From: UBA11986 sp031402435
Lineage (GTDB): Bacteria; Bacteroidota; Ignavibacteria; UBA10030; UBA6906
Reading direction: 5' to 3'
DNA length: 64,000 nt
Assembly (NCBI GenBank): GCA_031402435.1
Contig: JANNSJ010000038.1
Location: 30,507-94,506, forward strand
Shown piece after piece: positions 26,768 through 36,182 of this stretch. Under the pieces are notes generated by a model. It was not told the DNA's origin. It searched no databases and worked only from the letters and a program-made list of their open reading frames with translations. The position numbers were made by a program, and so were the translations under genes. Within the stretch, counting starts at the first letter, position 1; the number at the start of each line of letters is the position of its first letter.

Positions 26768-28180
26768 TTAGCGCTGATCATTACGCCAGGCTTTGGACGG
26801 ACGCTTTCCATCCTTACGGTCTTTCGAGGAAAGCAGTTTCTTCCAATCGAACGACCCTGTTGCCGGGCGTGAAGGACCGCCGCCAGCGTCTGTCGAGAAG
26901 GACTCGAACTTTGGCGTGGGTGTCCTCTTTCTTCCTGGAGTGACTTCGAATCTCCGCTTCGGTGCAGGGCGTCTGTTGCGTTGCATACCGCCCCGGTCCG
27001 CCGCCGGGCGTTCCGAAGACACATGGAGTCCAGCCTGCCTCGGGGGTGGCGTGAAGCCTGGATACTTCTGCAACTCAAAGCGTCTGCTGATGAAGCGCTC
27101 AATGCCTCTTACGTGCCGTTCTTCGTCGCGGGATACAAATGTTATCGCTGTGCCCTTTGCTTCGGCGCGGCCCGTGCGACCGATGCGGTGGATATAATCC
27201 TCGGCGTAGGGTGGCGTGTCGAAATTAATCACATGCGAGATGCCGTCCACGTCGATGCCACGGGCGGCAATGTCTGTAGCAACCAGCACTCTGAACTGCC
27301 CGCGCTTGAACCCGTCCAATGCACGTTGTCGCTGTGCCTGTGTACGGTTTGAATGGATGGCGGTCGCTTTCGTACCATTGCGTTCGAGGCGTTTCGTAAT
27401 TTTATCCGCGCCGTGCTTGGTGCGCGAGAACACGAGGACGCTTTGCATCTGTTCCTTTTCAATAACATGGAACAAGAGATCAATTTTCGCTTCCTGGTGT
27501 ACGGAATAGAAATGCTGGCTGATGGTCTCCGCAGGATTGCGGCGTTTGCCGACTTCAAAGTACTGTGGATCCTTCTGGATGGTACGGGTCAACGCCTTGA
27601 TGTCATCCGATATCGTGGCGGAGAACAGAAGCGTCTGCCTGGCAGCAGGAAGACGGCCAATAATCTTCTTGACATCGTTGATGAATCCCATATCCAGCAT
27701 CCGATCGGCTTCGTCAAGCACGAGCACTTCAACCTTCGAGAGGTCGATGCTTCGACGCTCAATGTGGTCGAGCAATCTGCCCGGCGTTGCAATCACGATA
27801 TCGACGCCACGACGGAGGTGCCGTAGCTGGTTCTCCATACTGACGCCGCCGTACACGGAGACGGACCGGAGATTCATGAAGCGGCCGTAGTTTTTCACCG
27901 CGTCCTCGACCTGCTGGGCAAGCTCACGGGTTGGCGTAACAACAAGTCCACGCACATGGCGTGCTGATTTATGAGCGTCCATTTCCTTTGAGAAACGGTG
28001 CAGCATCGGCAGTACAAACGCGGCAGTCTTGCCTGTTCCCGTCTGTGCACACCCGATAATGTCTTTCCCCGCAAGCGCTACAGGAATTGCAGCTTCTTGA
28101 ATAGGGGTTGGTGCAGTATATCCCGCTGTGAGAATGCCCTGCATGAGTTGGTCTGATAGACCAAGTTTGGAAAATCCCAT
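26768..28180 (-). CDS. rhlE: DEAD-box RNA helicase RhlE
   Basis: A 470-residue DEAD-box helicase. All motifs are visible: the Q motif (YTAPTPIQ), Walker A AQTGTGKT, DEAD (about 150), SAT, ARGID and HRIGRTGRA. The C-terminal 100 residues are a basic, arginine- and proline-rich tail typical of the RhlE group that contacts structured RNA (ribosome assembly, cold response). The gene stands alone, with a 600-base intergenic stretch upstream that has stable stem-loops. Confidence 0.94.
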   Translation of the reverse strand: MGFSKLGLSDQLMQGILTAGYTAPTPIQEAAIPVALAGKDIIGCAQTGTGKTAAFVLPMLHRFSKEMDAHKSARHVRGLVVTPTRELAQQVEDAVKNYGRFMNLRSVSVYGGVSMENQLRHLRRGVDIVIATPGRLLDHIERRSIDLSKVEVLVLDEADRMLDMGFINDVKKIIGRLPAARQTLLFSATISDDIKALTRTIQKDPQYFEVGKRRNPAETISQHFYSVHQEAKIDLLFHVIEKEQMQSVLVFSRTKHGADKITKRLERNGTKATAIHSNRTQAQRQRALDGFKRGQFRVLVATDIAARGIDVDGISHVINFDTPPYAEDYIHRIGRTGRAEAKGTAITFVSRDEERHVRGIERFISRRFELQKYPGFTPPPRQAGLHVSSERPAADRGGMQRNRRPAPKRRFEVTPGRKRTPTPKFESFSTDAGGGPSRPATGSFDWKKLLSSKDRKDGKRPSKAWRNDQR

Positions 28181-28812
28181 CTGGTAAATCCTTTGATGAA
28201 TTGGAAAATGTAGTGCCCCCGCACATGATCATACGATCAATCGGGGGTAGCTGCCAAAAGCTGAAACGCGCTTGCAATCGAACGAGAGGCAAAGTCGTCA
28301 GTTGGACTGAGTGGGGTGGTTACCCGTGGATACTTCGAACTGAGGGAACGAAGTCCTTCCCAACAAAAACTTAGCTTAACATCATCGGAGAGCGAGTCTC
28401 AAATGTCCGCTTCCGATACTGTGTGTTCTAACTCTTTGTTGGAACGGCACTTCTCACCGGTTGCGGTATGCATTGCCCTGCTGTAACTTTCAGGGCCGGT
28501 CCCGAACCTGTCGGGACTGCTGTTTTGCAGTGGTTATAAGATAACATTTTGGCGGAGAATTCCTAATCCCGTGCCGTTGAACAGAGACAAGACCACCTAT
28601 CCTATCACAACACAGATCAGACTTTGTCAACAGCACACTTCTGACCCGACATCAATGTTGCAACCTCGCTGATGGTGTGCCGTATATCAGTCATGCAGGT
28701 TCGCATGTAGTCCGGTCTCACCAACCATCCTCGGCTACTCTCCATCCAAATTCCCGTAGGTATCACTGCCGGCTTTTGTCGTTGCGTTCTCATAACATAG
28801 GGAGGAGTTGTC
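28181..28812. other. structured 632-base intergenic region upstream of rhlE
   Basis: No convincing ORF is seen on either strand. Four stem-loops stand out: 28216-28247 (CCCCCG with CGGGGG, an inner TGATC/GATCA), 28475-28496 (GCCCTG/CAGGGC), 28499-28517 (GTCCCGA/TCGGGAC) and 28517-28530 (CTGC/GCAG). Next to a helicase start these could be a long structured leader on the minus strand as for cold-shock genes, or an unannotated small RNA; the sequence does not decide. Confidence 0.45.
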
Positions 28813-30825
28813 ATGGTCTGCGCCAAAGGATGGGTTGCTGTCTTCACGTTGTTGTTCATTATTGATATTACCGGGGTGAAAGGACAAGGCAGTCTCCCGA
28901 TCATCGACGGCAAGATGGAACCCGGAGAGTGGGACGGAGCAAAGACGCTTTCAGATTTCTACACCGTCGTTCCGAAAACCGGACATCGCCATGAAGACAG
29001 TACCATTGCGTACGTCAAGCAGTCCTCCGATGCGCTCTACTTCGGATTCAAGTTCTATCCTCGCAGCAAAGTCATCCGCCAATCGTTGATCCGTGACCAG
29101 AGCTCCGACGAAGAGAATGAATTCTTCATCGTGTTGGATCTGGAAAACAAGAACGAGAACGGTTACATCTTCATCTTCAACTTCATTAACAACCAACGGG
29201 ATATGGCTGTGTACAATCAACGCAATCTCACGTTTGAGTGGGATTGGGTCTGGCAATGCAAGTCCGTGGTGTACAAGGAGCCGACGTCTAATGAGCCCGG
29301 CTACATCGAAACCGAGGTGCGCATACCCGTGGACAAGCTCCAGAACAAGAACCGACAGCAAATCGGCATTGACCTGACACTGTTCGCGTACAAACCGGAT
29401 GGCTCATCGTACTTCTATGCGCTCACACCCGAGAGCGAAATCCTGACGGTCGCAAGCACCTACAAGCTGGATATCGAACCATTCGAAGAAAGTTTCACCC
29501 CAGATGTCTCAGCGATCCCCTTTGTTGTCGCACAGAAAACGCAGAGCACAGCAACCACCGGCGCGTTTGGCGGCGACCTCAATTTTTCACTCGATAAACA
29601 TAAACTGAAGGGAACAATCAACACGGACGAATCAACGCTCGAAGCCGACCCGTTTCAATTCTCTCTGTACGGACAATCCATCTTCCTGCAGGAAAAGCGT
29701 CCGTTCCTGAGCAAAGACCTTGACATCTACCGGATGCCGATCAACATTTTCTATACACGCGCCATCCAGGATATTCAATGGGGCGCCAACTATACATTCC
29801 GCAGCAATGATGTAAAGGCGGGGCTCGTATCCGTGGAAGACGAACTCGACTCCGACGGCGATGGCAAAACCGAGCGGCGACGTCTTACCGTTGCGCGTTC
29901 GACATGGCAAGGCGGCGCTCTCAACCTTGGAACAACATTGTTGTATGGAAGAAACATCAACACCAAGGCGATTGAACGCGCCGTCAGTCTGGACAGCCGC
30001 ATCGAACTGCCGCTCGGCTTCCGCTTTCAACCACAGTGGATTACCAACACCAATGGCAGTGCCTACCAGGTGCAGCTTTCCAGGCCGCGGAACTGGGCGG
30101 GCGGATTCTACGGAGGCGCGCTGTATCGCAAGTTCGGTTATGGCTTCGACGTCTCCACTCTCTTCAACAACTATGGCACCGAGTATCATGAACGGGATGT
30201 TGAGATCGGCTTCCGCAGCGTGAGTAACCGCCAGTTGTTCTCGCAGATTGAGCTCGATGCCGAATACTACAAGGCGTCAACGCTTGCGACCGGGTTCATC
30301 TACCAGGAATACGGCGCTCTGTATGTCTCCAATCTGTTGCTGGAGAATATTCAACTCGCGCATCGCATTGAAGTGAACCGGCCTGAAGAACAAACCGCGG
30401 CAGGCATCATCACACACAAGAATACACTGCAAGACCACAGCGTAAAGCTGATTCTCGGCGCTCAGGCGATCACGTTCGGATACAACTTCGGGCCGTACTA
30501 TGGCACATACCTGAAGAACCCGTACGCGAACGCGCGCCTGATTCTGTGGGACCGGCTTGCGTGGGACATTACACTGAACCAACGCAGTTACGCTGATGTG
30601 CATCAAACAATCGTACGCGTGAAGCTCGACGTCCGGGTGATGGAGCGGCTCTACTTCCGCTCGTTTGTACAAAAGGATAACTACGGGAATCTCGGCCTCT
30701 GGAACACGTTGCTACAATACGAGTTCTTCGCCGGCAGCAGCGTGTATCTCGTGCTGAACCAGGAGGGGGATCGTTTCCAGAACAGCGGGAAGTTTTTTAA
30801 GGTGGGGTATGAGGTAAACCTCTAG
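28813..30825 (+). CDS. outer-membrane protein with CBM9-like domain and DUF5916-type barrel
   Basis: A 670-residue protein preceded by GAGGAG. It has a signal peptide (cleavage near VKGQG), then a CBM9-like beta-sandwich (about 25-190: IIDGKMEPGEWDGAK, LYFGFKFY, EVRIPVDKL), and a C-terminal half of alternating aromatic beta strands ending in a phenylalanine-rich FKVGYEVNL strand, as in outer-membrane beta-barrels of the DUF5916 group. It may bind carbohydrate or plug an outer-membrane channel; the reaction or cargo is unknown. Confidence 0.8.
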   Translation: MVCAKGWVAVFTLLFIIDITGVKGQGSLPIIDGKMEPGEWDGAKTLSDFYTVVPKTGHRHEDSTIAYVKQSSDALYFGFKFYPRSKVIRQSLIRDQSSDEENEFFIVLDLENKNENGYIFIFNFINNQRDMAVYNQRNLTFEWDWVWQCKSVVYKEPTSNEPGYIETEVRIPVDKLQNKNRQQIGIDLTLFAYKPDGSSYFYALTPESEILTVASTYKLDIEPFEESFTPDVSAIPFVVAQKTQSTATTGAFGGDLNFSLDKHKLKGTINTDESTLEADPFQFSLYGQSIFLQEKRPFLSKDLDIYRMPINIFYTRAIQDIQWGANYTFRSNDVKAGLVSVEDELDSDGDGKTERRRLTVARSTWQGGALNLGTTLLYGRNINTKAIERAVSLDSRIELPLGFRFQPQWITNTNGSAYQVQLSRPRNWAGGFYGGALYRKFGYGFDVSTLFNNYGTEYHERDVEIGFRSVSNRQLFSQIELDAEYYKASTLATGFIYQEYGALYVSNLLLENIQLAHRIEVNRPEEQTAAGIITHKNTLQDHSVKLILGAQAITFGYNFGPYYGTYLKNPYANARLILWDRLAWDITLNQRSYADVHQTIVRVKLDVRVMERLYFRSFVQKDNYGNLGLWNTLLQYEFFAGSSVYLVLNQEGDRFQNSGKFFKVGYEVNL

Positions 30826-30867
30826 CGGCACCCCAAAGGAAAGGAGGGCATCAAGATCGAACAACAA

Positions 30868-30895
30868 CGAGGTTCCCAATACACCGAGAGCCTCG
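30868..30895. terminator. convergent hairpin between two genes
   Basis: CGAGG at 30868-30872 pairs with CCTCG at 30891-30895, with further partial pairing inside. A near-identical sequence context (AACAACAACGAGG) is repeated at 32490-32503 in another terminator. It separates the genes ending at 30825 (+) and 30979 (-). Confidence 0.45.
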
Positions 30896-30978
30896 CTTGC
30901 GTTTTCATCCCGTAATGCATTACACAAGGTATTCTATGAATCAACATCACCCAAGCGATCGAAGAATTGAAACCATGC

Positions 30979-32256
30979 TCACGGTCGCGCAGTGAATAAT
31001 CGTTCCGCTGCAATGGTGACGTATCCATCCGTTCCAATTGGGAAACCTCCCGCTGCCAGTACGCGTGATGTTGGTCCCGTCAAATCATCAACGCCTCCTA
31101 CCGGCGAATACGCCACGACTCTCCATCCATAGCTCCCGGAAGAAGGGATGCCATAACCAATAGCTGAAAGGTTTGGGATTGAAATGGATGTCTCATTGGT
31201 ATAGATAGTAAACGTCGGGGCAGACACGGACAAAGCACGGAACATTACAACATATACCGCAGTGCTCGTTGGCGTCCAGGAGAATATGGTGTTCGTATCG
31301 ACATTGGTTGTCGCTGCAGGAGGAAGTGTTAACTGCACTCCGGATGGTACGCTGATTGCGTTGCCCGGACCGGGACGCAATGCCTTCGTAAAGGATGATT
31401 GAGATGTTGCATTACTCGCGCTGACTCTCAGTGCAAACGTACCGATCTCAGGTGATACTGCACAGTTGAACGTTGATGAACGTGAGGTATCCGACGTCCA
31501 AAAAAAACTGGGGGAATCTTGTGCCATCCAGACCCCGGCAGCGCGGGAAGATTCTGTGTAGCCGGCGGGAAGAGTGATTGTCCCACTGGCAATAGTATCG
31601 CGTGGATCGGTGAGAGAGATGGTTGCAAGGTTTACGGGAACATTGTTCGTAAACGTAACATTGCTGATGGCTCCTAATCCCGTGAACTGCAACGGTAATC
31701 CCTGGGGGGAATTCTGTACCTGGAGGAACTTGACGGCGCCACTTGTTGTCGAAGGTCCGAACCACGACACATACGTTACGAAGCTTGAATCTGTGATTGT
31801 CGACTGCCAGAGTCCGGAAGGAATCCCATTTTGTGGAAGATACATTGAATATGTCTGGTAACCGGCAGGCTGGGGATAGCTTCCGTTATGCAACACCCCT
31901 GAGTAGTTCGTTGCGCGACCGGTATCAGCGTTGTACCCCCCGGACGAAAAGATCGGGTCTGTACGTGTCAGACCCTTGAAGATGGATACCTGGTTAAATC
32001 GATCCACAAAAACGAGCGTGTACGGCGGCGTCACATTGGGAATGCTGAACCGCCCCGATGCATCGGTCGACGTTGGAGCCTTGCCCGGGATATACACAGG
32101 AAAGTTTGCAAAAGGAATCATCAACGGTGAGACAATCCTCCCGCTGATCGTAACGGGCCCGCCGGCAATCGGCGCGGTTGTTTCATCCTTCTTGCAACCG
32201 GAGAATATCATGCCCGACATAACGGCCCCAAAGAACAGCAAGCGGATGGTTGTCAT
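30979..32256 (-). CDS. predicted lipoprotein with carboxypeptidase-regulatory-like domain
   Basis: The start is the ATG at 32256, spaced 8 bases after AAAGGA. The 425-residue product has a lipobox IFSGC (residues about 16-20) with two lysines after it, so it should be lipid-anchored. The first domain (about 35-110) is a carboxypeptidase-regulatory-like fold (VTISGRIVSPLMIPFANFPVYIPG, ASGRFSIPNV). Later domains are beta-rich Ig-like, with FSWTP and YGWRVVAYSPVGG. No catalytic motif. Surface adhesion or substrate binding is possible. Confidence 0.72.
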   Translation of the reverse strand: MTTIRLLFFGAVMSGMIFSGCKKDETTAPIAGGPVTISGRIVSPLMIPFANFPVYIPGKAPTSTDASGRFSIPNVTPPYTLVFVDRFNQVSIFKGLTRTDPIFSSGGYNADTGRATNYSGVLHNGSYPQPAGYQTYSMYLPQNGIPSGLWQSTITDSSFVTYVSWFGPSTTSGAVKFLQVQNSPQGLPLQFTGLGAISNVTFTNNVPVNLATISLTDPRDTIASGTITLPAGYTESSRAAGVWMAQDSPSFFWTSDTSRSSTFNCAVSPEIGTFALRVSASNATSQSSFTKALRPGPGNAISVPSGVQLTLPPAATTNVDTNTIFSWTPTSTAVYVVMFRALSVSAPTFTIYTNETSISIPNLSAIGYGIPSSGSYGWRVVAYSPVGGVDDLTGPTSRVLAAGGFPIGTDGYVTIAAERLFTARP

Positions 32257-32431
32257 CTGATATCCTTTCAAAAGGGTGAAGAGAAAGCGTTGCTGAGGAA
32301 AACTTGCAGGTCAATATAAGATGTGATTCGTGAAAGTCAAGGGAGAGCATAGTAGTTCTCAAGCGTGCACGACCATCCCGCCCGTGGCGGGATAAAGTCC
32401 CGGTCGTCTTACTTCAGGATTCCAAGAAGTG

Positions 32432-32453
32432 GGTCAGGCGTCTCTGCCTGACC
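32432..32453. repeat. GGTCAGGC palindromic hairpin
   Basis: A perfect 8-bp stem (GGTCAGGC with GCCTGACC) and a 6-base loop. The same outer arms occur at 63848-63905, and a close variant (GGTCAGAC/GTCTGACC) opens the composite repeats at 38955 and 42085. A second palindrome (ATCCCGCC/GGCGGGAT, 32375-32393) sits just before it. Confidence 0.6.
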
Positions 32454-32496
32454 AATATGCAAAGTCGAGCACCGCAGGGCATCGACATCAAACAAC

Positions 32497-32529
32497 AACG
32501 AGGCTCCCGGATATGCCGGGAACCTCGTT
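32497..32529 (-). terminator. terminator of the M16 peptidase operon
   Basis: On the minus strand a 7-bp stem (AACGAGG/CCTCGTT) with an inner CCCGG/CCGGG is followed by GTTGTTTG. It begins about 20 bases after the stop of the second peptidase gene. Confidence 0.7.
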
Positions 32530-32551
32530 CGCGTCCATGAAAGAAGTCTAA

Positions 32552-33901
32552 CTACTGAACGAGTACTTCCTTTTCGAGCACCGTGATCTTGATTGCAGGA
32601 TCGGTCTTCTGCAGGATCGGCCTGATCCTCTCTGCATCACCGTAAAACACCATATACAAATTCTTCGCATCAAATACTTCCTGAATCACCTTCGTTGCTG
32701 TCGAAGAATTCACCGCGTCGATCTTCGCGTAGTATTGCTCCTTGGTCAGAAGGGGAATACCGTAGCGATCCCTGTTCACTTCGCTCGTCAGTTTGAATCG
32801 TGGATCGAGCTGATAGGCATATCTGTTCTTGAACGTTGCATTACGACGCGCAAGCGCCTGCTGATACGCCGTATCGGCAGGGAACGTTTGGATGATATGC
32901 AACATTTCAGGAATGAGCTTGTCGGATGTCTCCGGCGTTGGATCGGAATAATAACTGATGCGGCCGGGTCCGTTCATTCCCCGTTGTTCAAACGCATACG
33001 CCCCGTAACACCACCCATTCTTGCCGCGCAGGACATTGAACAACAATCCCTGTGAACTCCCGAGCGCATCAACCACCAGTCCAAGATCGAACCTGCGATC
33101 ATCCGTTGCACGGATTCCCTTGTGCGACCATTGCAACCGATCATTCGTCGCTCCCGACGATGCGATGATAACGGCTTCACGTCCCTGCGGCATCTTCACG
33201 GCCACTTCAGGTTTCAACACGAAACCATTTGTGGAGCGGCCATTGGTGAACACTGACGTCTTTTGTGAAATTGCATCCTTCGAGAGATTCGAAATGGATG
33301 TACAATAGAGTATCGACGTGCCTTGGACCTTGCCCCAATACCGGACGACATCATCCCTTGTAATGCGACCAAGCGCTGCCCTCGAACCGAACTTGCCGAA
33401 CCGTGTTCCACCGTACGCAACGTATTCACTCGCCTGACTGAGCACGCCATCTGCATTTTCCAAAGCCGCATCCAACCCGTTGAGTTGCTGTTTTCGCACC
33501 AGGTCGAGCTCCTCTTGAGAGAAGTTGGCTTCCTTCATGGACCTTGCCACGAGGTTCAAGACTTCGTCAAGGTTCTTGGAGAAGCACGAGATGCTGATGG
33601 TAAAATCCGTTTCGGACGCTGCTGCATTCACATCCGCGCCGAGAAGCTCGAACTTTGTCGAGATCACTTCACGCGTCATCGTTGGAGTTCCGCGAAAGAG
33701 CAGGCTGGCCGTGACATCTGCAAGTCCTGCAAGGTTCTCAGTCTCCTGCTGTGACCCTCCGCCATGAAACACCAACGTCAACGAAGTCACGGGAACACGC
33801 CCATCGGATTGATAGTAGAGCGCGTTGTTCTTGATTGCATCCGCCGCCCGGCTTCCTGCAACGAAGAACAGGAGCGCAGCGATAAGTGTACTTGTTCTCA
33901 T
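32552..33901 (-). CDS. M16-family peptidase-like subunit lacking the zinc motif
   Basis: A 449-residue protein with a signal peptide (cleavage near GSRAADA) and both M16 halves. At the place of the zinc motif HXXEH it reads LADVTASLLFRG, so the histidines and glutamate are missing. In bacterial M16 heterodimers such a subunit supplies arginine/tyrosine substrate contacts. Its start overlaps the stop of the active subunit by four bases (ATGA), so the two proteins should be made in equal amounts and form a heterodimer in the periplasm. Confidence 0.9.
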   Translation of the reverse strand: MRTSTLIAALLFFVAGSRAADAIKNNALYYQSDGRVPVTSLTLVFHGGGSQQETENLAGLADVTASLLFRGTPTMTREVISTKFELLGADVNAAASETDFTISISCFSKNLDEVLNLVARSMKEANFSQEELDLVRKQQLNGLDAALENADGVLSQASEYVAYGGTRFGKFGSRAALGRITRDDVVRYWGKVQGTSILYCTSISNLSKDAISQKTSVFTNGRSTNGFVLKPEVAVKMPQGREAVIIASSGATNDRLQWSHKGIRATDDRRFDLGLVVDALGSSQGLLFNVLRGKNGWCYGAYAFEQRGMNGPGRISYYSDPTPETSDKLIPEMLHIIQTFPADTAYQQALARRNATFKNRYAYQLDPRFKLTSEVNRDRYGIPLLTKEQYYAKIDAVNSSTATKVIQEVFDAKNLYMVFYGDAERIRPILQKTDPAIKITVLEKEVLVQ

Positions 33902-35298
33902 GATTTCTTCTCCGGATTCAATTTCACGGTCGTGGACTTCGCCTCAAGTATGTACTTCGTAATCACTCTCTTGATGTCTTCCTTCGTCACCTTTTCAACC
34001 TGTGCTATCACATTGATCTGAAACGCAAGGTCATCCGCATAGCTGTAGCCATCGCCCAACAGGCGGGCCAGCGACGACGGGTTCGTCACCGAAGTGTAGA
34101 GCTCCTTCATCATGTTGTTCTTCACGATCTGGATCTGATCGTCGCTGATTGTTCCCGACGCGAGCTCTGCAACTGCTCCATGGAAAATGCTCTCGACATC
34201 CTCGTACGTTTCTCCTTCGGAGAGTTGCGCATACAGTTCAAACGTGCCGAGGTCCTTCGACACATACGCTTCAACCAGCAGCGAGCTCACCTTCGCATTA
34301 TCCACCAGCCTCTGGTTGAGCACCGCTGACTTTCCCGATGTCAACAAACGTCCCACCATGGAGAGCGCCGGATAATCCGGACTGCGCATGCTCGGGATGT
34401 GCCACACCTTCGCCAGCGCGCGCTGCGTCGCCTTGGGATGCGTCACGGTCGCCGACCGGTCTTCGAGTTGCACAGGCTCGGTTGTTACCTCGCGCTTCTT
34501 GGTCGTGCTTGGTGCGTAGCTTCCGTACTTCGCGGCAATCGCCTGCATGGCCTCATCCGGGTCAACGTCTCCCGCCACGATAATCAGGGCGTTGTTCGGT
34601 GCGTAGAAATTCTTGTAGAAGTCCTTTGCCTCCTGCACCGTAAAGCCCTTGATGGATTCCTCCGTGCCGATGCCGGAGTACTTGTACGTGTGTTTCGTAT
34701 ACGCAAGGTCATACACCTTCTCCCACAGGTAGCGGCCCGGGTCGGAGAGGCCGCGCTTCCGTTCGGTGAGGACGGCTCCCTTTTCGGTTTCAAACATTGT
34801 CGAATCGATCACCAGGTGTACCATCCTGTCCGCTTCGAGATCGGCAACGGATGTGAATTTATCCTCCGGGAAGGAAAAGAAATAGACCGTCTGGTCACGT
34901 GCGGTATATGCGTTGGTGCCGCGGCCGCCGTTTTGGTTCACGAACTTGTCGAACTCTCCCATCGGACGGTTGGTGGTTTTGCGGAACATCATATGCTCGA
35001 ACAGGTGGGCGAGTCCCTGGTGTCCGGGCGCTTCATCAGCGGAGCCGGTCTTGAACCATGTTTGATACGTGAAGATCGGCGTTGTCGTATCACGCACGAT
35101 GGCCACCTGCAAACCGTTCGGCAGCTTGTAATTCTTGATGGTGAGGCTTCCGAGCAGACTGATCTCGTTGAGCTTCTCGTACGGTTTCTTGCCGGAAAGG
35201 TCCGGCGCTTCATGTTGCGACTGAGCCTGGATGTTGCCATGGATGGTGAGAATAGCAAGCGAAAGGACGAACGTGCCTGCCCGGATCATCATCTTCAT
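33898..35298 (-). CDS. M16-family zinc metallopeptidase, active subunit
   Basis: The start is set at the ATG at 35298, with GGAGG five bases upstream; the upstream extension has no signal peptide. The 466-residue product has a signal peptide (TFVLSLAILTIHGNIQAQ) and an M16 zinc motif HLFEH with glutamate (AHLFEHMMFR) near residue 85, and the second conserved glutamate near E155-162 (ETEKGAVLTE). It should degrade short peptides in the periplasm together with the inactive subunit encoded next. Confidence 0.93.
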   Translation of the reverse strand: MKMMIRAGTFVLSLAILTIHGNIQAQSQHEAPDLSGKKPYEKLNEISLLGSLTIKNYKLPNGLQVAIVRDTTTPIFTYQTWFKTGSADEAPGHQGLAHLFEHMMFRKTTNRPMGEFDKFVNQNGGRGTNAYTARDQTVYFFSFPEDKFTSVADLEADRMVHLVIDSTMFETEKGAVLTERKRGLSDPGRYLWEKVYDLAYTKHTYKYSGIGTEESIKGFTVQEAKDFYKNFYAPNNALIIVAGDVDPDEAMQAIAAKYGSYAPSTTKKREVTTEPVQLEDRSATVTHPKATQRALAKVWHIPSMRSPDYPALSMVGRLLTSGKSAVLNQRLVDNAKVSSLLVEAYVSKDLGTFELYAQLSEGETYEDVESIFHGAVAELASGTISDDQIQIVKNNMMKELYTSVTNPSSLARLLGDGYSYADDLAFQINVIAQVEKVTKEDIKRVITKYILEAKSTTVKLNPEKKS

Positions 35299-35483
35299 GA
35301 GTGCCTCCGATGTGTGGTTGAGTGAATAGCGATGAACAAACGCCAAACTGATGGTTGATGGCTACGGACTAACGACTAAAGAGACTAAATGACTAGTTTT
35401 TGGATGGTGTAACGACCGGATTAGGATACGGAAATTTGACGGGAAATGTTACGGTTTGGCTGGACAGCACCTCGCCAAAGGGT

Positions 35484-35831
35484 CTACAACCCAACGCATA
35501 AGCCAACGGCATTGAGAACCGCAGATAATTCGGATTCGGTTACAAAACCCATCTTTTTTACAAACCGGTCGGTGGAGAATGACTTCACCTGGGCTGCGTC
35601 AGCACTGCTCTCTTTCTTCAAGCCATTCTTTGCAGATGGTTTGAAGCGTATCAACCATGAGTAGAGATCGTGATGTGGCTTTCGCTCGCGAAGGGGAACA
35701 ACGATGCGGAGAGGCAAGACTTCTGTTTCGGGAACCGAGATGACGACGGCAGGACGTGTCTTGCGGATTTCTGCGCCGCGTTGGGGTTCAAATTCAACGA
35801 GCCACACTTCACCGCGGTGGGGAACCGGCAT
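35484..35831 (-). CDS. MazF/PemK-type endoribonuclease toxin
   Basis: A 115-residue MazF-fold toxin. The N-terminus RGEVWLVEFEPQRGAEIRKTRPAVVIS is the conserved beta-hairpin with the catalytic-site arginine and the RP loop; VPLRERK follows. It should cleave mRNA at specific short sequences. It is preceded by a 76-residue gene whose stop is one base before its ATG; that gene is the probable antitoxin. Start at 35831. Confidence 0.9.
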   Translation of the reverse strand: MPVPHRGEVWLVEFEPQRGAEIRKTRPAVVISVPETEVLPLRIVVPLRERKPHHDLYSWLIRFKPSAKNGLKKESSADAAQVKSFSTDRFVKKMGFVTESELSAVLNAVGLCVGL

Positions 35832-35832
35832 G

Positions 35833-36063
35833 TTAGTATTCTATATCGATAGATGAACTATCAATGACTTCATCATTGCCGAGGGCAATCATCCCCGCTG
35901 CGTGCTTTGCCTGGAGGGCAAGTATCTGACTCCTCTGCCGGGGAGGCAGCTTTCGTAGTTGTGAAGCTGTCAGCGGAGGCCAGGGAATATCCCCTGCCAA
36001 TTTTCTGGTAGGGCTTGCCTTCCGTAGCTTATACGCTACGCTCTGTTCTTTCACTTTTCCCAT
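35833..36063 (-). CDS. probable antitoxin of the MazF-type toxin
   Basis: The start is the ATG at 36063 with AGGGAG five bases upstream; an upstream open frame to 36183 is not used. The 76-residue protein is basic at its N-terminal half, with a PWPPLTASQLRKLPPRQRS core and a hydrophobic/acidic C-terminal tail (EVIDSSSIDIEY) suited to block the toxin's RNA groove. The N-terminal half does not look like the usual MazE or RHH antitoxins, so its family is uncertain. Its position one base ahead of the toxin gene carries the assignment. Confidence 0.75.
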   Translation of the reverse strand: MGKVKEQSVAYKLRKASPTRKLAGDIPWPPLTASQLRKLPPRQRSQILALQAKHAAGMIALGNDEVIDSSSIDIEY

Positions 36064-36182
36064 CAAGACTCCCTGTCTGGTTCTCTCGGTACCAAAGTAA
36101 CAAAGTCCCGCAATATGCGCAAGCGGGTTCACGCTTGTGCATTGGCGGACATTGATCCTACCTTCCGGGGCGGGATAAGCCA

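Noticed and set aside
34399..35325. 308-residue plus-strand ORF
   Set aside because: It runs antisense to the M16 peptidase gene, whose zinc motif, signal peptide and ribosome site are clear; the plus-strand protein is histidine- and arginine-rich with no recognisable pattern.
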